This document shows positions 1 through 5,226 of a DNA stretch of 6,943 nt, one piece after another; position 1 is the first letter of the stretch, and each line of letters begins with the position of its first letter. This DNA comes from Kiritimatiellales bacterium (lineage in GTDB: Bacteria > Verrucomicrobiota > Kiritimatiellia > Kiritimatiellales > Pontiellaceae): positions 1 to 6,943 of the forward strand of contig DAOVNC010000190.1 of NCBI GenBank assembly GCA_030630445.1, in the 5' to 3' direction. The position numbers and the translations under genes were made by a program. The notes under the pieces are model-generated. The model saw only the letters and a program-made list of their open reading frames with translations. It was not told where the DNA came from and searched no databases.

Positions 1-1012
<1,012 letters not shown>

Positions 1013-1161
1013 ATAAATAAATGGGTTGATCCTATTTCTTTCGAATTTTAAAACTCGATTCGCTTTCGCGAACCGGAATGCTTTTAACAGTTTAAAAGCA
1101 ATTGGCTTTAACAAACCGCACCACTTCTGATTCGAAGTAATGCTTCTTATATGAGTCATTC

Positions 1162-1176
1162 AGTTTTCAAAGAACA
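1162..1176 (-). promoter_or_regulatory. boxA antitermination site of the rRNA leader
   Basis: On the minus strand the sequence reads TGTTCTTTGAAAACT. This closely matches boxA elements seen upstream of 16S genes, such as the Bacillus form TGTTCTTTGAAAACT. NusB and S10 bind boxA RNA and help RNA polymerase resist termination in untranslated rRNA. It lies about 150 nt upstream of the 16S 5' end and downstream of all four proposed promoters, which is the expected place. Confidence 0.8.
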
Positions 1177-1181
1177 AAAAT

Positions 1182-1227
1182 GCTTCAACTTTCGGACCGC
1201 AAATTCCAGCGGCTTTTCCGTTGAAGC
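1182..1227 (-). other. leader hairpin with following U-run, next to boxA
   Basis: The outer stem GCTTCAAC (1182-1189) pairs perfectly with GTTGAAGC (1220-1227). An inner CCGC/GCGG stem is also possible. On the minus strand the hairpin is followed at once by ATTTTTGTT and then boxA. It begins almost exactly where a transcript from P1 would start. It could stabilise the 5' end of the leader or act as an intrinsic terminator that boxA antitermination overrides. The stem is seen; the role is inferred. Confidence 0.55.
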
Positions 1228-1234
1228 GGCGGAC

Positions 1235-1262
1235 AACCTATCAAACTCGCTGATGAAGTCAA
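1235..1262 (-). promoter_or_regulatory. rRNA promoter P1 (nearest to 16S)
   Basis: The minus strand carries -35 TTGACT (1257-1262), a 16-bp spacer and -10 TAGGTT (1235-1240), followed by the GC-rich discriminator GTCCGCCGC. A T- and A-rich tract lies just upstream of the -35, as expected of an UP element. The predicted start is near 1228. GC-rich discriminators are typical of promoters shut down by ppGpp, so stringent control is likely but inferred. Confidence 0.65.
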
Positions 1263-1337
1263 CCGCTTTTTTCAAAAAAAGTTTTCCAAGTCATTTGCCC
1301 GAATCTCGCCGCCGCTCGAAGCGCTCGGTCTGTTTCA

Positions 1338-1381
1338 AACAAGGCGGGTCATAGTAGCGATCCAATTCAATCGCGCAACCC
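1338..1381 (-). repeat. direct repeat, copy 1 (P2 core)
   Basis: These 44 bp match 1486-1529 at most positions, with differences in a short central block and near the discriminator. The copies have the same length and lie 148 bp apart. The repeat spans the whole promoter from -35 to just past the start site, so the conserved unit is the promoter, not the DNA between promoters. Confidence 0.85.
1351..1378 (-). promoter_or_regulatory. rRNA promoter P2
   Basis: The minus strand carries -35 TTGCGC (1373-1378), a 16-bp spacer and -10 TACTAT (1351-1356), then GACCCGCC as a GC-rich discriminator. An A/T-rich tract with AAAAAAAGTTTAA lies upstream, fitting an UP element. The whole site is nearly repeated at P3. 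It reads toward the 16S gene. Confidence 0.7.
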
Positions 1382-1485
1382 TCAAGTTAAACTTTTTTTC
1401 AATGTATCAAAGATCGTTTTTGCTGCTCCGGAGAGCGGCGTCTTGCTCGGCCTGCACCGTGTGTTTCAACGACCGGCTTGTTTTG

Positions 1486-1529
1486 AACAAGGCGGGCTAT
1501 AGTAGCGATCCATTTTGATCGCGCAACCC
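1486..1529 (-). repeat. direct repeat, copy 2 (P3 core)
   Basis: This is the partner of 1338-1381, in the same orientation. It keeps the AACAAGGCGGG end, the TACTAT -10, the GGATCGC spacer end and the TTGCGC -35 with the GGG before it. The sequence between the two copies is not clearly repeated. Confidence 0.85.
1499..1526 (-). promoter_or_regulatory. rRNA promoter P3
   Basis: The minus strand carries -35 TTGCGC (1521-1526), a 16-bp spacer and -10 TACTAT (1499-1504), then AGCCCGCC. The upstream tract AAAAATAATTTGATTTTC is a strong UP-element candidate. The initial transcript would fold as CTTGTT-CAA-AACAAG. The site lies exactly 148 bp upstream of P2. Confidence 0.7.
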
Positions 1530-1645
1530 GAAAATCAAATTATTTTTAGTTGCCTAAAAAAGAACAAATTCATGGCCGCCCTTTCAGCGACTTGCTGTTG
1601 AACGATCGCCTCAAATGCGGCAGATCCGTTGTAACAGGACGGCGA

Positions 1646-1673
1646 ATAGTACGCAGATTGATTATTCCCGCAA
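1646..1673 (-). promoter_or_regulatory. rRNA promoter P4 (farthest from 16S)
   Basis: The minus strand carries -35 TTGCGG (1668-1673), a 16-bp spacer and -10 TACTAT (1646-1651), then TCGCCGTCC. An A-rich tract, GTGAAAATAAGTGAAGAAAA, lies upstream. The -35, -10 and spacer length agree with P2 and P3, and it lies 147 bp upstream of P3. The spacer sequence differs from the other two, so this is an older or independently kept copy. Confidence 0.6.
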
Positions 1674-1844
1674 CCGTTTTCTTCACTTATTTTCACCCAA
1701 CCCCGCAAACCGCTAATAGAGTGTGTTTTGCAAAAGCATTTTACAAGGGGCTTGCACCATACCCAACTCCCGATCCTGCTCGGTTTCGTATGTGAACCCC
1801 ATTATTTCCATGGGAAATCACCCTTCGTTTCACTCATGGTGTGG

Positions 1845-2216
1845 TTAACCTTCCTGTTGTGCGGCTTTCGCCCGTGCGCGGCGTACATCAACAAAACTCT
1901 TAATAAAGAAGCCCAGCGCAAACAGCGACGAAAGGATCATCGCCAAAACCCGCATGGTTGCCGTTCCATCATCGCGCCCGATTGCCGCCATCAGTGGTTT
2001 CGTCAAACCACCCAGAATCAGCAGCGTCAAAAGCACGGCAATATGGGCCGCGATTTTGTTCTCTTTTTTCACCCCCTTATAGAGGGAAAGAATCAGCATC
2101 CCGAAAACCACCGGAATCAATGCCGTTTTCGATGGCGTTTCCGACCCCAGATAGCCCCACAGTCCGAACCCAATCAAAACCACTGCATTCATAAAACTTG
2201 CCACATGCGCCTTCAT
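1845..2216 (-). CDS. small four-helix membrane protein, function unknown
   Basis: The product has about 123 residues and no recognised catalytic motif. Four hydrophobic segments fit an integral membrane protein: around ASFMNAVVLIGFGLWGYLG, TALIPVVFGMLILSLYKGV, AAHIAVLLTLLILGGL and RVLAMILSSLFALGFFIKSF. A basic C-terminal tail follows (VRRARAKAAQQEG). Its size and helix count resemble TMEM14-like and similar uncharacterised bacterial proteins, but I cannot assign it to a family with certainty. Three in-frame ATGs are available, at 2231, 2222 and 2216. GGAG lies 9 nt before the last, 3 nt before the second and inside the first's coding start, so 2216 is preferred. A TATAAT at 2230-2235 overlaps the first ATG and also argues for a later start. 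The rRNA promoters lie downstream on the same strand. Confidence 0.75.
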   Translation of the reverse strand: MKAHVASFMNAVVLIGFGLWGYLGSETPSKTALIPVVFGMLILSLYKGVKKENKIAAHIAVLLTLLILGGLTKPLMAAIGRDDGTATMRVLAMILSSLFALGFFIKSFVDVRRARAKAAQQEG

Positions 2217-2370
2217 ATCCATTTTCTCCATTATACAATACCATTCCAGTCCTTAATTGCGGCACAGCATACAAACCTCCTCCGCTCCTAGGCAAGCGAT
2301 ATTCAAAGAATCCAATGGTGGCACCCAAGCCAAGCAAAGCAAAGCAACAAGGCTAAAGCCATCAGTTCCA

Positions 2371-2398
2371 TTGACACAAACGTGATTTGGCATAGAAT
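2371..2398 (+). promoter_or_regulatory. sigma-70 promoter for the 76-residue gene
   Basis: A perfect -35 TTGACA (2371-2376), a 16-bp spacer and -10 TAGAAT (2393-2398) lie just upstream of the small gene. The predicted start is near 2405, giving a leader of about 24 nt that contains the G-rich ribosome-binding region. This is one of the best canonical promoters in the window. Confidence 0.75.
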
Positions 2399-2428
2399 GC
2401 AACTATAGAGAAGGGGGGCGTAGAAATC

Positions 2429-2659
2429 ATGGAACCTCAACTTACAAATATCGAAGAAGCAAGATTAGGCATGCACGGTCGCATTCTACGCTGTCCGCTC
2501 GGAGGGAACCCCGATGACTGCCCGCTTCATGAAGTTCGAACATGGCCGGTGGAAAAACGCGTGGCCTGGCTGGAATCAAAAACCGACCAAGAGGTTGTCG
2601 AGCTATACAACTGCCACACCAAGTGCCTAGAGCAAAAATTGGCCGCGCAATCCGATTAG
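2429..2659 (+). CDS. small Cys-containing conserved hypothetical protein
   Basis: This is a 76-residue soluble protein with no signal peptide. It has four cysteines in two pairs: C22 and C31 in the segment CPLGGNPDDCPLHEVR, and C62 and C66 in NCHTKCLEQK. The pattern of an N-terminal CP(L/F)G...CPLH, a middle helix and a C-terminal H-x-x-C-L resembles small uncharacterised proteins I recall from PVC bacteria and anaerobes; I know no function. The spaced Cys and His residues (C62-H63, C66) could bind a metal, which is inference. The G-rich run GGGGGG ends 10 nt before the ATG and may serve as ribosome-binding site, and a strong promoter sits at 2371-2398. It is the only plus-strand gene here, divergent from the membrane-protein gene and convergent with tRNA-Ser. 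Real coding is supported by this context and by recognisable conserved residues. Confidence 0.8.
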   Translation: MEPQLTNIEEARLGMHGRILRCPLGGNPDDCPLHEVRTWPVEKRVAWLESKTDQEVVELYNCHTKCLEQKLAAQSD

Positions 2660-2696
2660 GCACTCTGCCTGCGGAGTCGGGCGGAAATAAAAAAAG

Positions 2697-2784
2697 TGGC
2701 GGAGGAAGAGGGATTTGAACCCCCGGTACCTTGCGGCACACACGATTTCGAATCGCGCGCCTTCAACCACTCAGCCATTCCTCC
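2697..2784 (-). tRNA. tRNA-Ser (anticodon CGA), complete
   Basis: This 88-nt serine tRNA reads UCG codons. The acceptor strands GGAGGAA and TTCCTCC pair perfectly, followed by discriminator G and an encoded CCA at 2697-2699. The D arm reads GGCTGAGTGGTTGAAGG. The anticodon stem CGCGA/TCGTG (one G-T pair) closes the loop TTCGAAA, giving anticodon CGA. A long variable arm, as expected of class II tRNAs, precedes the T arm with GGTTCAAATCC. On the minus strand a run of seven Ts follows right after CCA-C and may help end transcription. The first 23 nt are duplicated at 3115-3137, and the stop codon of a GIY-YIG gene lies 5 nt upstream. Confidence 0.97.
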
Positions 2785-2785
2785 T
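2762..2785 (-). repeat. 24-bp direct repeat flanking the GIY-YIG unit, copy 1
   Basis: These 24 bp recur at 3115-3138 in the same orientation, 353 bp away. They consist of the tRNA-Ser 5' end plus one upstream base. The pair brackets the GIY-YIG gene and its two hairpins, and looks like the target or attachment repeat of an inserted unit. Confidence 0.85.
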
Positions 2786-2789
2786 GAAA

Positions 2790-3035
2790 TTAAATTATGT
2801 CGTGGTTTTTCAACCAACGATACCCTGATCGGGATTTGAAAAACTTCTCTCTTTTGAGTCCCTCTGTTTTGCTTGGCAACTCTTCAATATAGTGCTTCTT
2901 CCAGGGCCGCTTGCTCTTTGTACTCCGTACAGATCCGGCATTATGTGCTTCCAACCTTTTCCCGAAGTCGGCGCAAGAACCTTTGTAATAGGTTCCTGTT
3001 TTTTCGCTTCGTATGATGTACACAATGTAACCCAT
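2790..3035 (-). CDS. GIY-YIG family endonuclease, small stand-alone type
   Basis: The 81-residue product is a single GIY-YIG nuclease domain of the UvrC N-terminal/UPF0213 type. The first motif is GYIVYI (Y6 in the 'GIY' place) and the second is YYKGS (Y17-K18-G19 in the 'YIG' place). R27 with H31-N32 follows in KRLEAHNAG, and E63 in LKREKFF fits the metal-binding glutamate. Its length is usual for stand-alone members, which are DNA nucleases of mostly unknown target. An upstream in-frame ATG at 3083 exists, but the domain begins right at the chosen one, and the extra 16 residues would be encoded by a hairpin. No good ribosome-binding site precedes either start. It lies between a partial and a complete tRNA-Ser, on the same strand, and ends 5 nt before the tRNA. 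Tyr-to-Lys change in 'YIG' (YKG) is common in small members. Confidence 0.85.
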   Translation of the reverse strand: MGYIVYIIRSEKTGTYYKGSCADFGKRLEAHNAGSVRSTKSKRPWKKHYIEELPSKTEGLKREKFFKSRSGYRWLKNHDII

Positions 3036-3046
3036 ACACGATTTTC

Positions 3047-3077
3047 GCGTCACTCCGCTTTGCGGAGCAAGCGACGC
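3047..3077 (-). repeat. hairpin upstream of the GIY-YIG gene
   Basis: CTCCGC (3053-3058) and GCGGAG (3062-3067) form a perfect stem with a TTT loop on the plus strand (AAA on the minus). An outer GCGTC/GACGC stem extends it. It covers the region just before the GIY-YIG start codon and could hold that region folded in the transcript. Confidence 0.7.
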
Positions 3078-3084
3078 GCCCAAG

Positions 3085-3114
3085 CCACTTGCCCTGTTTT
3101 ACAGGGCGACGTGG
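3085..3114 (-). repeat. second hairpin, abutting the partial tRNA copy
   Basis: GCCCTGT (3091-3097) pairs perfectly with ACAGGGC (3101-3107) across a TTT loop. An outer CCAC/GTGG stem (3085-3088 with 3111-3114) extends it. The hairpin ends exactly where identity to tRNA-Ser begins at 3115, so it marks one edge of the inserted unit. Loop size and style match the hairpin at 3047-3077. Confidence 0.7.
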
Positions 3115-3137
3115 TTCAACCACTCAGCCATTCCTCC
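3115..3137 (-). pseudogene. partial tRNA-Ser copy (first 23 nt only)
   Basis: These 23 nt are identical to the 5' end of the tRNA-Ser at 2762-2784, covering the acceptor 5' strand and most of the D arm. Identity continues one more base upstream (3138 and 2785), then stops. The sequence that follows on the minus strand, starting CCAC, is unrelated to a tRNA and folds into the hairpin at 3085-3114. It cannot make a tRNA. It lies 24 nt after the parA stop codon, so it probably marks the place where the original tRNA-Ser stood. Confidence 0.9.
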
Positions 3138-3161
3138 TAAAGGGTTAGAGAAGGTAGGTGC

Positions 3162-4031
3162 TTAGCCGGAAACGGGCAAGCCCTTTTCTTCTGAAGATTC
3201 TGCGGGTGGGACAACGTCGGATAGCGTGGGCAACGCTTCTGCCGCGACCTCGGCCTCGTGCGTCTTCTGCCGCTTGAGGAATTCCTTGGCGAGGTTGCGA
3301 TAGGCGGCAGCTCCGACGCAGTGGCGATCATATTCAGTAATCGGCTTTCCGTAGCTCGGTGCTTCGCTCAGGCGCACATTGCGCGGAATGAGCGTTTCGA
3401 AGACGCGGTCGCCAAAATGCTTCACGACTTCCTGCACAACCTGCTGCGAGAGGTTGGTGCTGACGTTGTACATGGTCATGAGGATGCCGCTGATGTGCAG
3501 GTTCGGGTTGCCGGCATCGCGGATCTGGTTGACGATGTCGACCATGACCCCGAGACCTTCGAGCGCGAGGTACTCGCATTGCAGCGGAATGATGACTTCG
3601 TCGGCAATGTTGAGCGCATTCATGAAAAGGATGCCGAGCGACGGCGGGCAGTCGAGCACGATAAAATCGTAGGCTCCGGATGCAACAACGGGATCCATCG
3701 CCTCCTTGAGGCGGTGCAGGTAGTCGTCGCGCCGGGCAATGGCAATCTCCGCGCCGGCGAGATCGAGTTCGGACGGAATGATGTCGAGGTTCTTGATCCC
3801 TGTTCCCTTGATCAGGCTGGCGGCGTCGGCCTCGCCCAGCAGTGCGGGGAAGATGCTCGCACCAAAGCCTTTTTCAAGCCCCAGCCCGCTGGTGGCGTTC
3901 GCCTGCGGGTCGAGGTCGACCAGCAGGATCTTCTTGCGTTTCTCCGCCAGACAGGCCGAAAAATTGATTGCGGTGGTGGTTTTCCCCACCCCGCCCTTCT
4001 GGTTTGCCAATGCAACAACTTTTGTATCCAT
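3162..4031 (-). CDS. parA: ParA/Soj family chromosome-partitioning ATPase
   Basis: This 289-residue protein is a cytoplasmic ATPase that with ParB and parS moves chromosome origins apart. The deviant Walker A motif KGGVGKTT spans residues 12-19 with the signature lysine K12 and catalytic K17. The A' segment VDLDPQAN lies at 38-45 and Walker B, IVLDCPPSLG, at 124-133. PRNVRLSEAPSYGKP near residue 215-230 is typical of chromosomal Soj proteins. Length is usual except for an acidic tail of about 35 residues. AAGGTGG ends 4 nt before the ATG and is a good ribosome-binding site. A promoter candidate lies at 4057-4085. No parB follows: the partial tRNA-Ser begins 24 nt after the stop. No perfect parS (TGTTTCACGTGAAACA) was noticed in the window. 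Chromosomal type is favoured by sequence and by the neighbouring rRNA and tRNA genes. Confidence 0.95.
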   Translation of the reverse strand: MDTKVVALANQKGGVGKTTTAINFSACLAEKRKKILLVDLDPQANATSGLGLEKGFGASIFPALLGEADAASLIKGTGIKNLDIIPSELDLAGAEIAIARRDDYLHRLKEAMDPVVASGAYDFIVLDCPPSLGILFMNALNIADEVIIPLQCEYLALEGLGVMVDIVNQIRDAGNPNLHISGILMTMYNVSTNLSQQVVQEVVKHFGDRVFETLIPRNVRLSEAPSYGKPITEYDRHCVGAAAYRNLAKEFLKRQKTHEAEVAAEALPTLSDVVPPAESSEEKGLPVSG

Positions 4032-4056
4032 GCGTCCACCTTGCTAATGAACGGCG

Positions 4057-4085
4057 AATGTACGTAAATCGACGTGAATGCTCAA
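4057..4085 (-). promoter_or_regulatory. possible parA promoter
   Basis: On the minus strand TTGAGC (4080-4085), a 17-bp spacer and TACATT (4057-4062) precede parA, giving a short leader of about 20 nt. The spacer holds two ACGT tetramers in the arrangement ACGT-N6-ACGT, which is symmetric and could be an operator. The match to consensus is moderate. Confidence 0.4.
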
Positions 4086-4150
4086 ATGGATAGTGCAGGA
4101 ATCGGGAATTCACGGAATCGTTATAGAGATCCGGCGGCTGAATATTGGGA

Positions 4151-4230
4151 TTAACCGCGATAGAACGCAAGGAACACAAAGATGCCTATCCTCCTGTTTT
4201 TTTGCGTTCTATGCGTTCCTTTGCGGTTAA
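4151..4230. repeat. long imperfect inverted repeat with AACGCAAAG-type units
   Basis: The left arm (4151-4182) and the right arm (about 4199-4230) are inverted copies. Their outer 8 bp, TTAACCGC/GCGGTTAA, pair perfectly, and about 26 of 32 positions pair overall. Each arm contains short related units such as AGAACGCAA and GGAACACAAAG. Sequences of this look are scattered in many environmental bacterial genomes. It lies between the SHD1 remnant and parA and may fold as a REP- or MITE-like hairpin. It could also separate the two transcription units, though it lacks a proper terminator U-run on the minus strand. Confidence 0.7.
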
Positions 4231-4280
4231 AATCAAGTCCGCACATCCTCAACATTTAACTGCCGGAGCAATAGCTGATG

Positions 4281-4410
4281 ATTCAGGGAAATTCCACGAG
4301 CGGTTCAATACCTGCAGGGTTTGGGGCGGGAGGGAAAGGTGCGCGTGCAGCTGTTGTCCGCATACCCGCCAAGCGGTATGCGCTTCAGGTTTTCCGGCAG
4401 CCAGAATGCG
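4281..4410 (-). repeat. long direct repeat, copy 1
   Basis: This stretch matches 6767-6905 closely, beginning at ATTCAGGG. The block CAATACCTGCAGGG versus TAATACCTGCAGGG and the following GGGAAAGGTGCGCGTGCAG are almost identical. It covers the coding tail plus 24 bp of 3' flank. The copies are about 2.5 kb apart in the same orientation, so recombination between them could delete or duplicate everything from the SHD1 gene to the exbD remnant. Confidence 0.85.
4305..4410 (-). pseudogene. C-terminal remnant of an SHD1-family gene
   Basis: The frame ending at TGA 4305-4307 encodes WLPENLKRIPLGGY followed by ADNSCTRTFPSRPKPCRY. This is nearly the same as the C-terminus of the gene at the right edge of the window (WLLENLENLKQMPMGGY, then MDNTCTRTFPTRPKPCRY), apart from a 3-residue (9-bp) gap. 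Homology begins near 4410, only 16 bp beyond the stop of the intact SHD1 gene. There is no N-terminal part, so it is a leftover tail. Nucleotide similarity continues some 24 bp past the stop codon. Confidence 0.8.
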
Positions 4411-4425
4411 CCTACAAAGGGGAAA

Positions 4426-5172
4426 TCAATAATTCCTTGTTGGAGGGCGCGGAGGTCCGACACGGGTTCCCGTTTTGTCAAAATGTCTCTTAACAGGAAG
4501 TTTGCGAAGGTTTTCAGCCGCTTCAAGCAACCATTTGCTGGGGGTTTTGTAGGCAACGACTTCCCCGCGTACATCCGTGATGATCACGAGATACCTCGCA
4601 TATTCTTCTCCGCGCTCCATGACCAGCGGGCTTCCCACCTTCTCTGTCCAAGTATAGCGGATTATCTCGATCGTCTCGCCGCGAGCTATGTAGGTTCTCT
4701 TGTTTTCCGGGGTGAGTGTAAATTCACATTCCTGACGATCAAGCAGGATATAGTTGTCACCATCGACCTCGTCGCCCACCACAAAGTACTCTAGGTGCAG
4801 CGGATGGCTGTAATCGCCCGCGGATTTCTGACGGATCCTTACCGTGAAGTCATAATAGAATGACCTGGGATTGATTGTTTCCGCCCCCCTATATGCTACC
4901 GGATATCTTCTTTTATCGCTCGTCTTGGAAAACGACACGTCGAGATCTGGAGGAACTGCGAAACTAATAAATTCCTGGTCATCCTTGGATAATTGGTCGT
5001 GCGGAATTCTAACCACCTTTCCGCGAGCCGTTTTAAAGACCACGTCTTTGCCCATTCGCAAGCTAAACTCGGCATTGAATGTGCGCCCATCCACCATCGT
5101 CCAACCGCGAGTCTCCGCATAGGCGGAAACACACAACAGCAAACTTGCAATATAAAAAACAAGGCTTCTCAT
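4426..5172 (-). CDS. secreted SHD1-domain protein
   Basis: This 248-residue protein has a signal peptide: a basic start (MR), a hydrophobic core to about residue 14 and a likely cut after A19 (VSAYA). An SHD1-like domain follows at residues 22-69, with GWTMVDGRTFNAEF, DVVFKTARGKVVRIP and the end LSKDDQEFI. SHD1 domains are common in secreted proteins of PVC bacteria, where their function is mostly unknown. The remaining 180 residues look rich in beta strands. They include a stretch RGEEYARYLVIITDVRGEVVAYKT and a C-terminal helix WLLEAAENLRKL, shared with the gene at the right edge. GGAGGAG lies 5 nt before the ATG, an excellent ribosome-binding site. It follows the TonB-like gene by 54 nt and is probably in the same operon. 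Confidence 0.88.
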   Translation of the reverse strand: MRSLVFYIASLLLCVSAYAETRGWTMVDGRTFNAEFSLRMGKDVVFKTARGKVVRIPHDQLSKDDQEFISFAVPPDLDVSFSKTSDKRRYPVAYRGAETINPRSFYYDFTVRIRQKSAGDYSHPLHLEYFVVGDEVDGDNYILLDRQECEFTLTPENKRTYIARGETIEIIRYTWTEKVGSPLVMERGEEYARYLVIITDVRGEVVAYKTPSKWLLEAAENLRKLPVKRHFDKTGTRVGPPRPPTRNY

Positions 5173-5226
5173 AATCGCTCCTCCGGCAACAAAACACGCC
5201 TCTGTTCAAAATCTCGCTTTAGCGAA

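Larger units (their letters stand above)
1013..1228 (-). other. pre-16S rRNA leader
   Basis: This stretch would be transcribed from the nearest promoter (P1) and removed when 16S is processed. It has no believable coding region. It holds the large hairpin at 1182-1227, boxA at 1162-1176, and two smaller hairpins close to the 16S end. The stem TGCTTTTAA/TTAAAAGCA at 1079-1100 is perfect over 9 bp with a 4-nt loop. The stem TTCGC/GCGAA at 1059-1072 has a 4-nt loop. The small hairpins may be processing signals. The partner strand for an RNase III stem would lie beyond the missing 16S 3' end, so this cannot be tested here. Confidence 0.75.

Noticed and set aside
1728..2291. A 187-codon open frame on the plus strand
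   Set aside because: It runs opposite the small membrane protein. Its product is rich in His, Gln and Arg with no family resemblance, while the minus strand gives four clean membrane helices.
2326..2352. Short AAGCA tandem repeats
   Set aside because: Only about three units, with no sign of a role; likely slippage.
2386..2402. A possible sigma-54 promoter (TGGCAT...TGCA) before the 76-residue gene
   Set aside because: The GG and GC elements are one base too close, and a near-perfect sigma-70 promoter overlaps it.
2662..2677. A hairpin after the 76-residue gene as a terminator
   Set aside because: The stem ACTCTG/CGGAGT contains a G-T pair and is followed on the plus strand by As, not Ts.
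2762..3138. A CRISPR-like or classical integrase element
   Set aside because: There is one repeat pair only, no integrase and no spacers; the repeat is the tRNA 5' end, not the usual 3' end.
3258..4067. A 269-codon open frame on the plus strand opposite parA
   Set aside because: It is a mirror of a well-supported ParA gene with clear ATPase motifs. Its translation has no recognisable domain and has the charge pattern expected of antisense reading.
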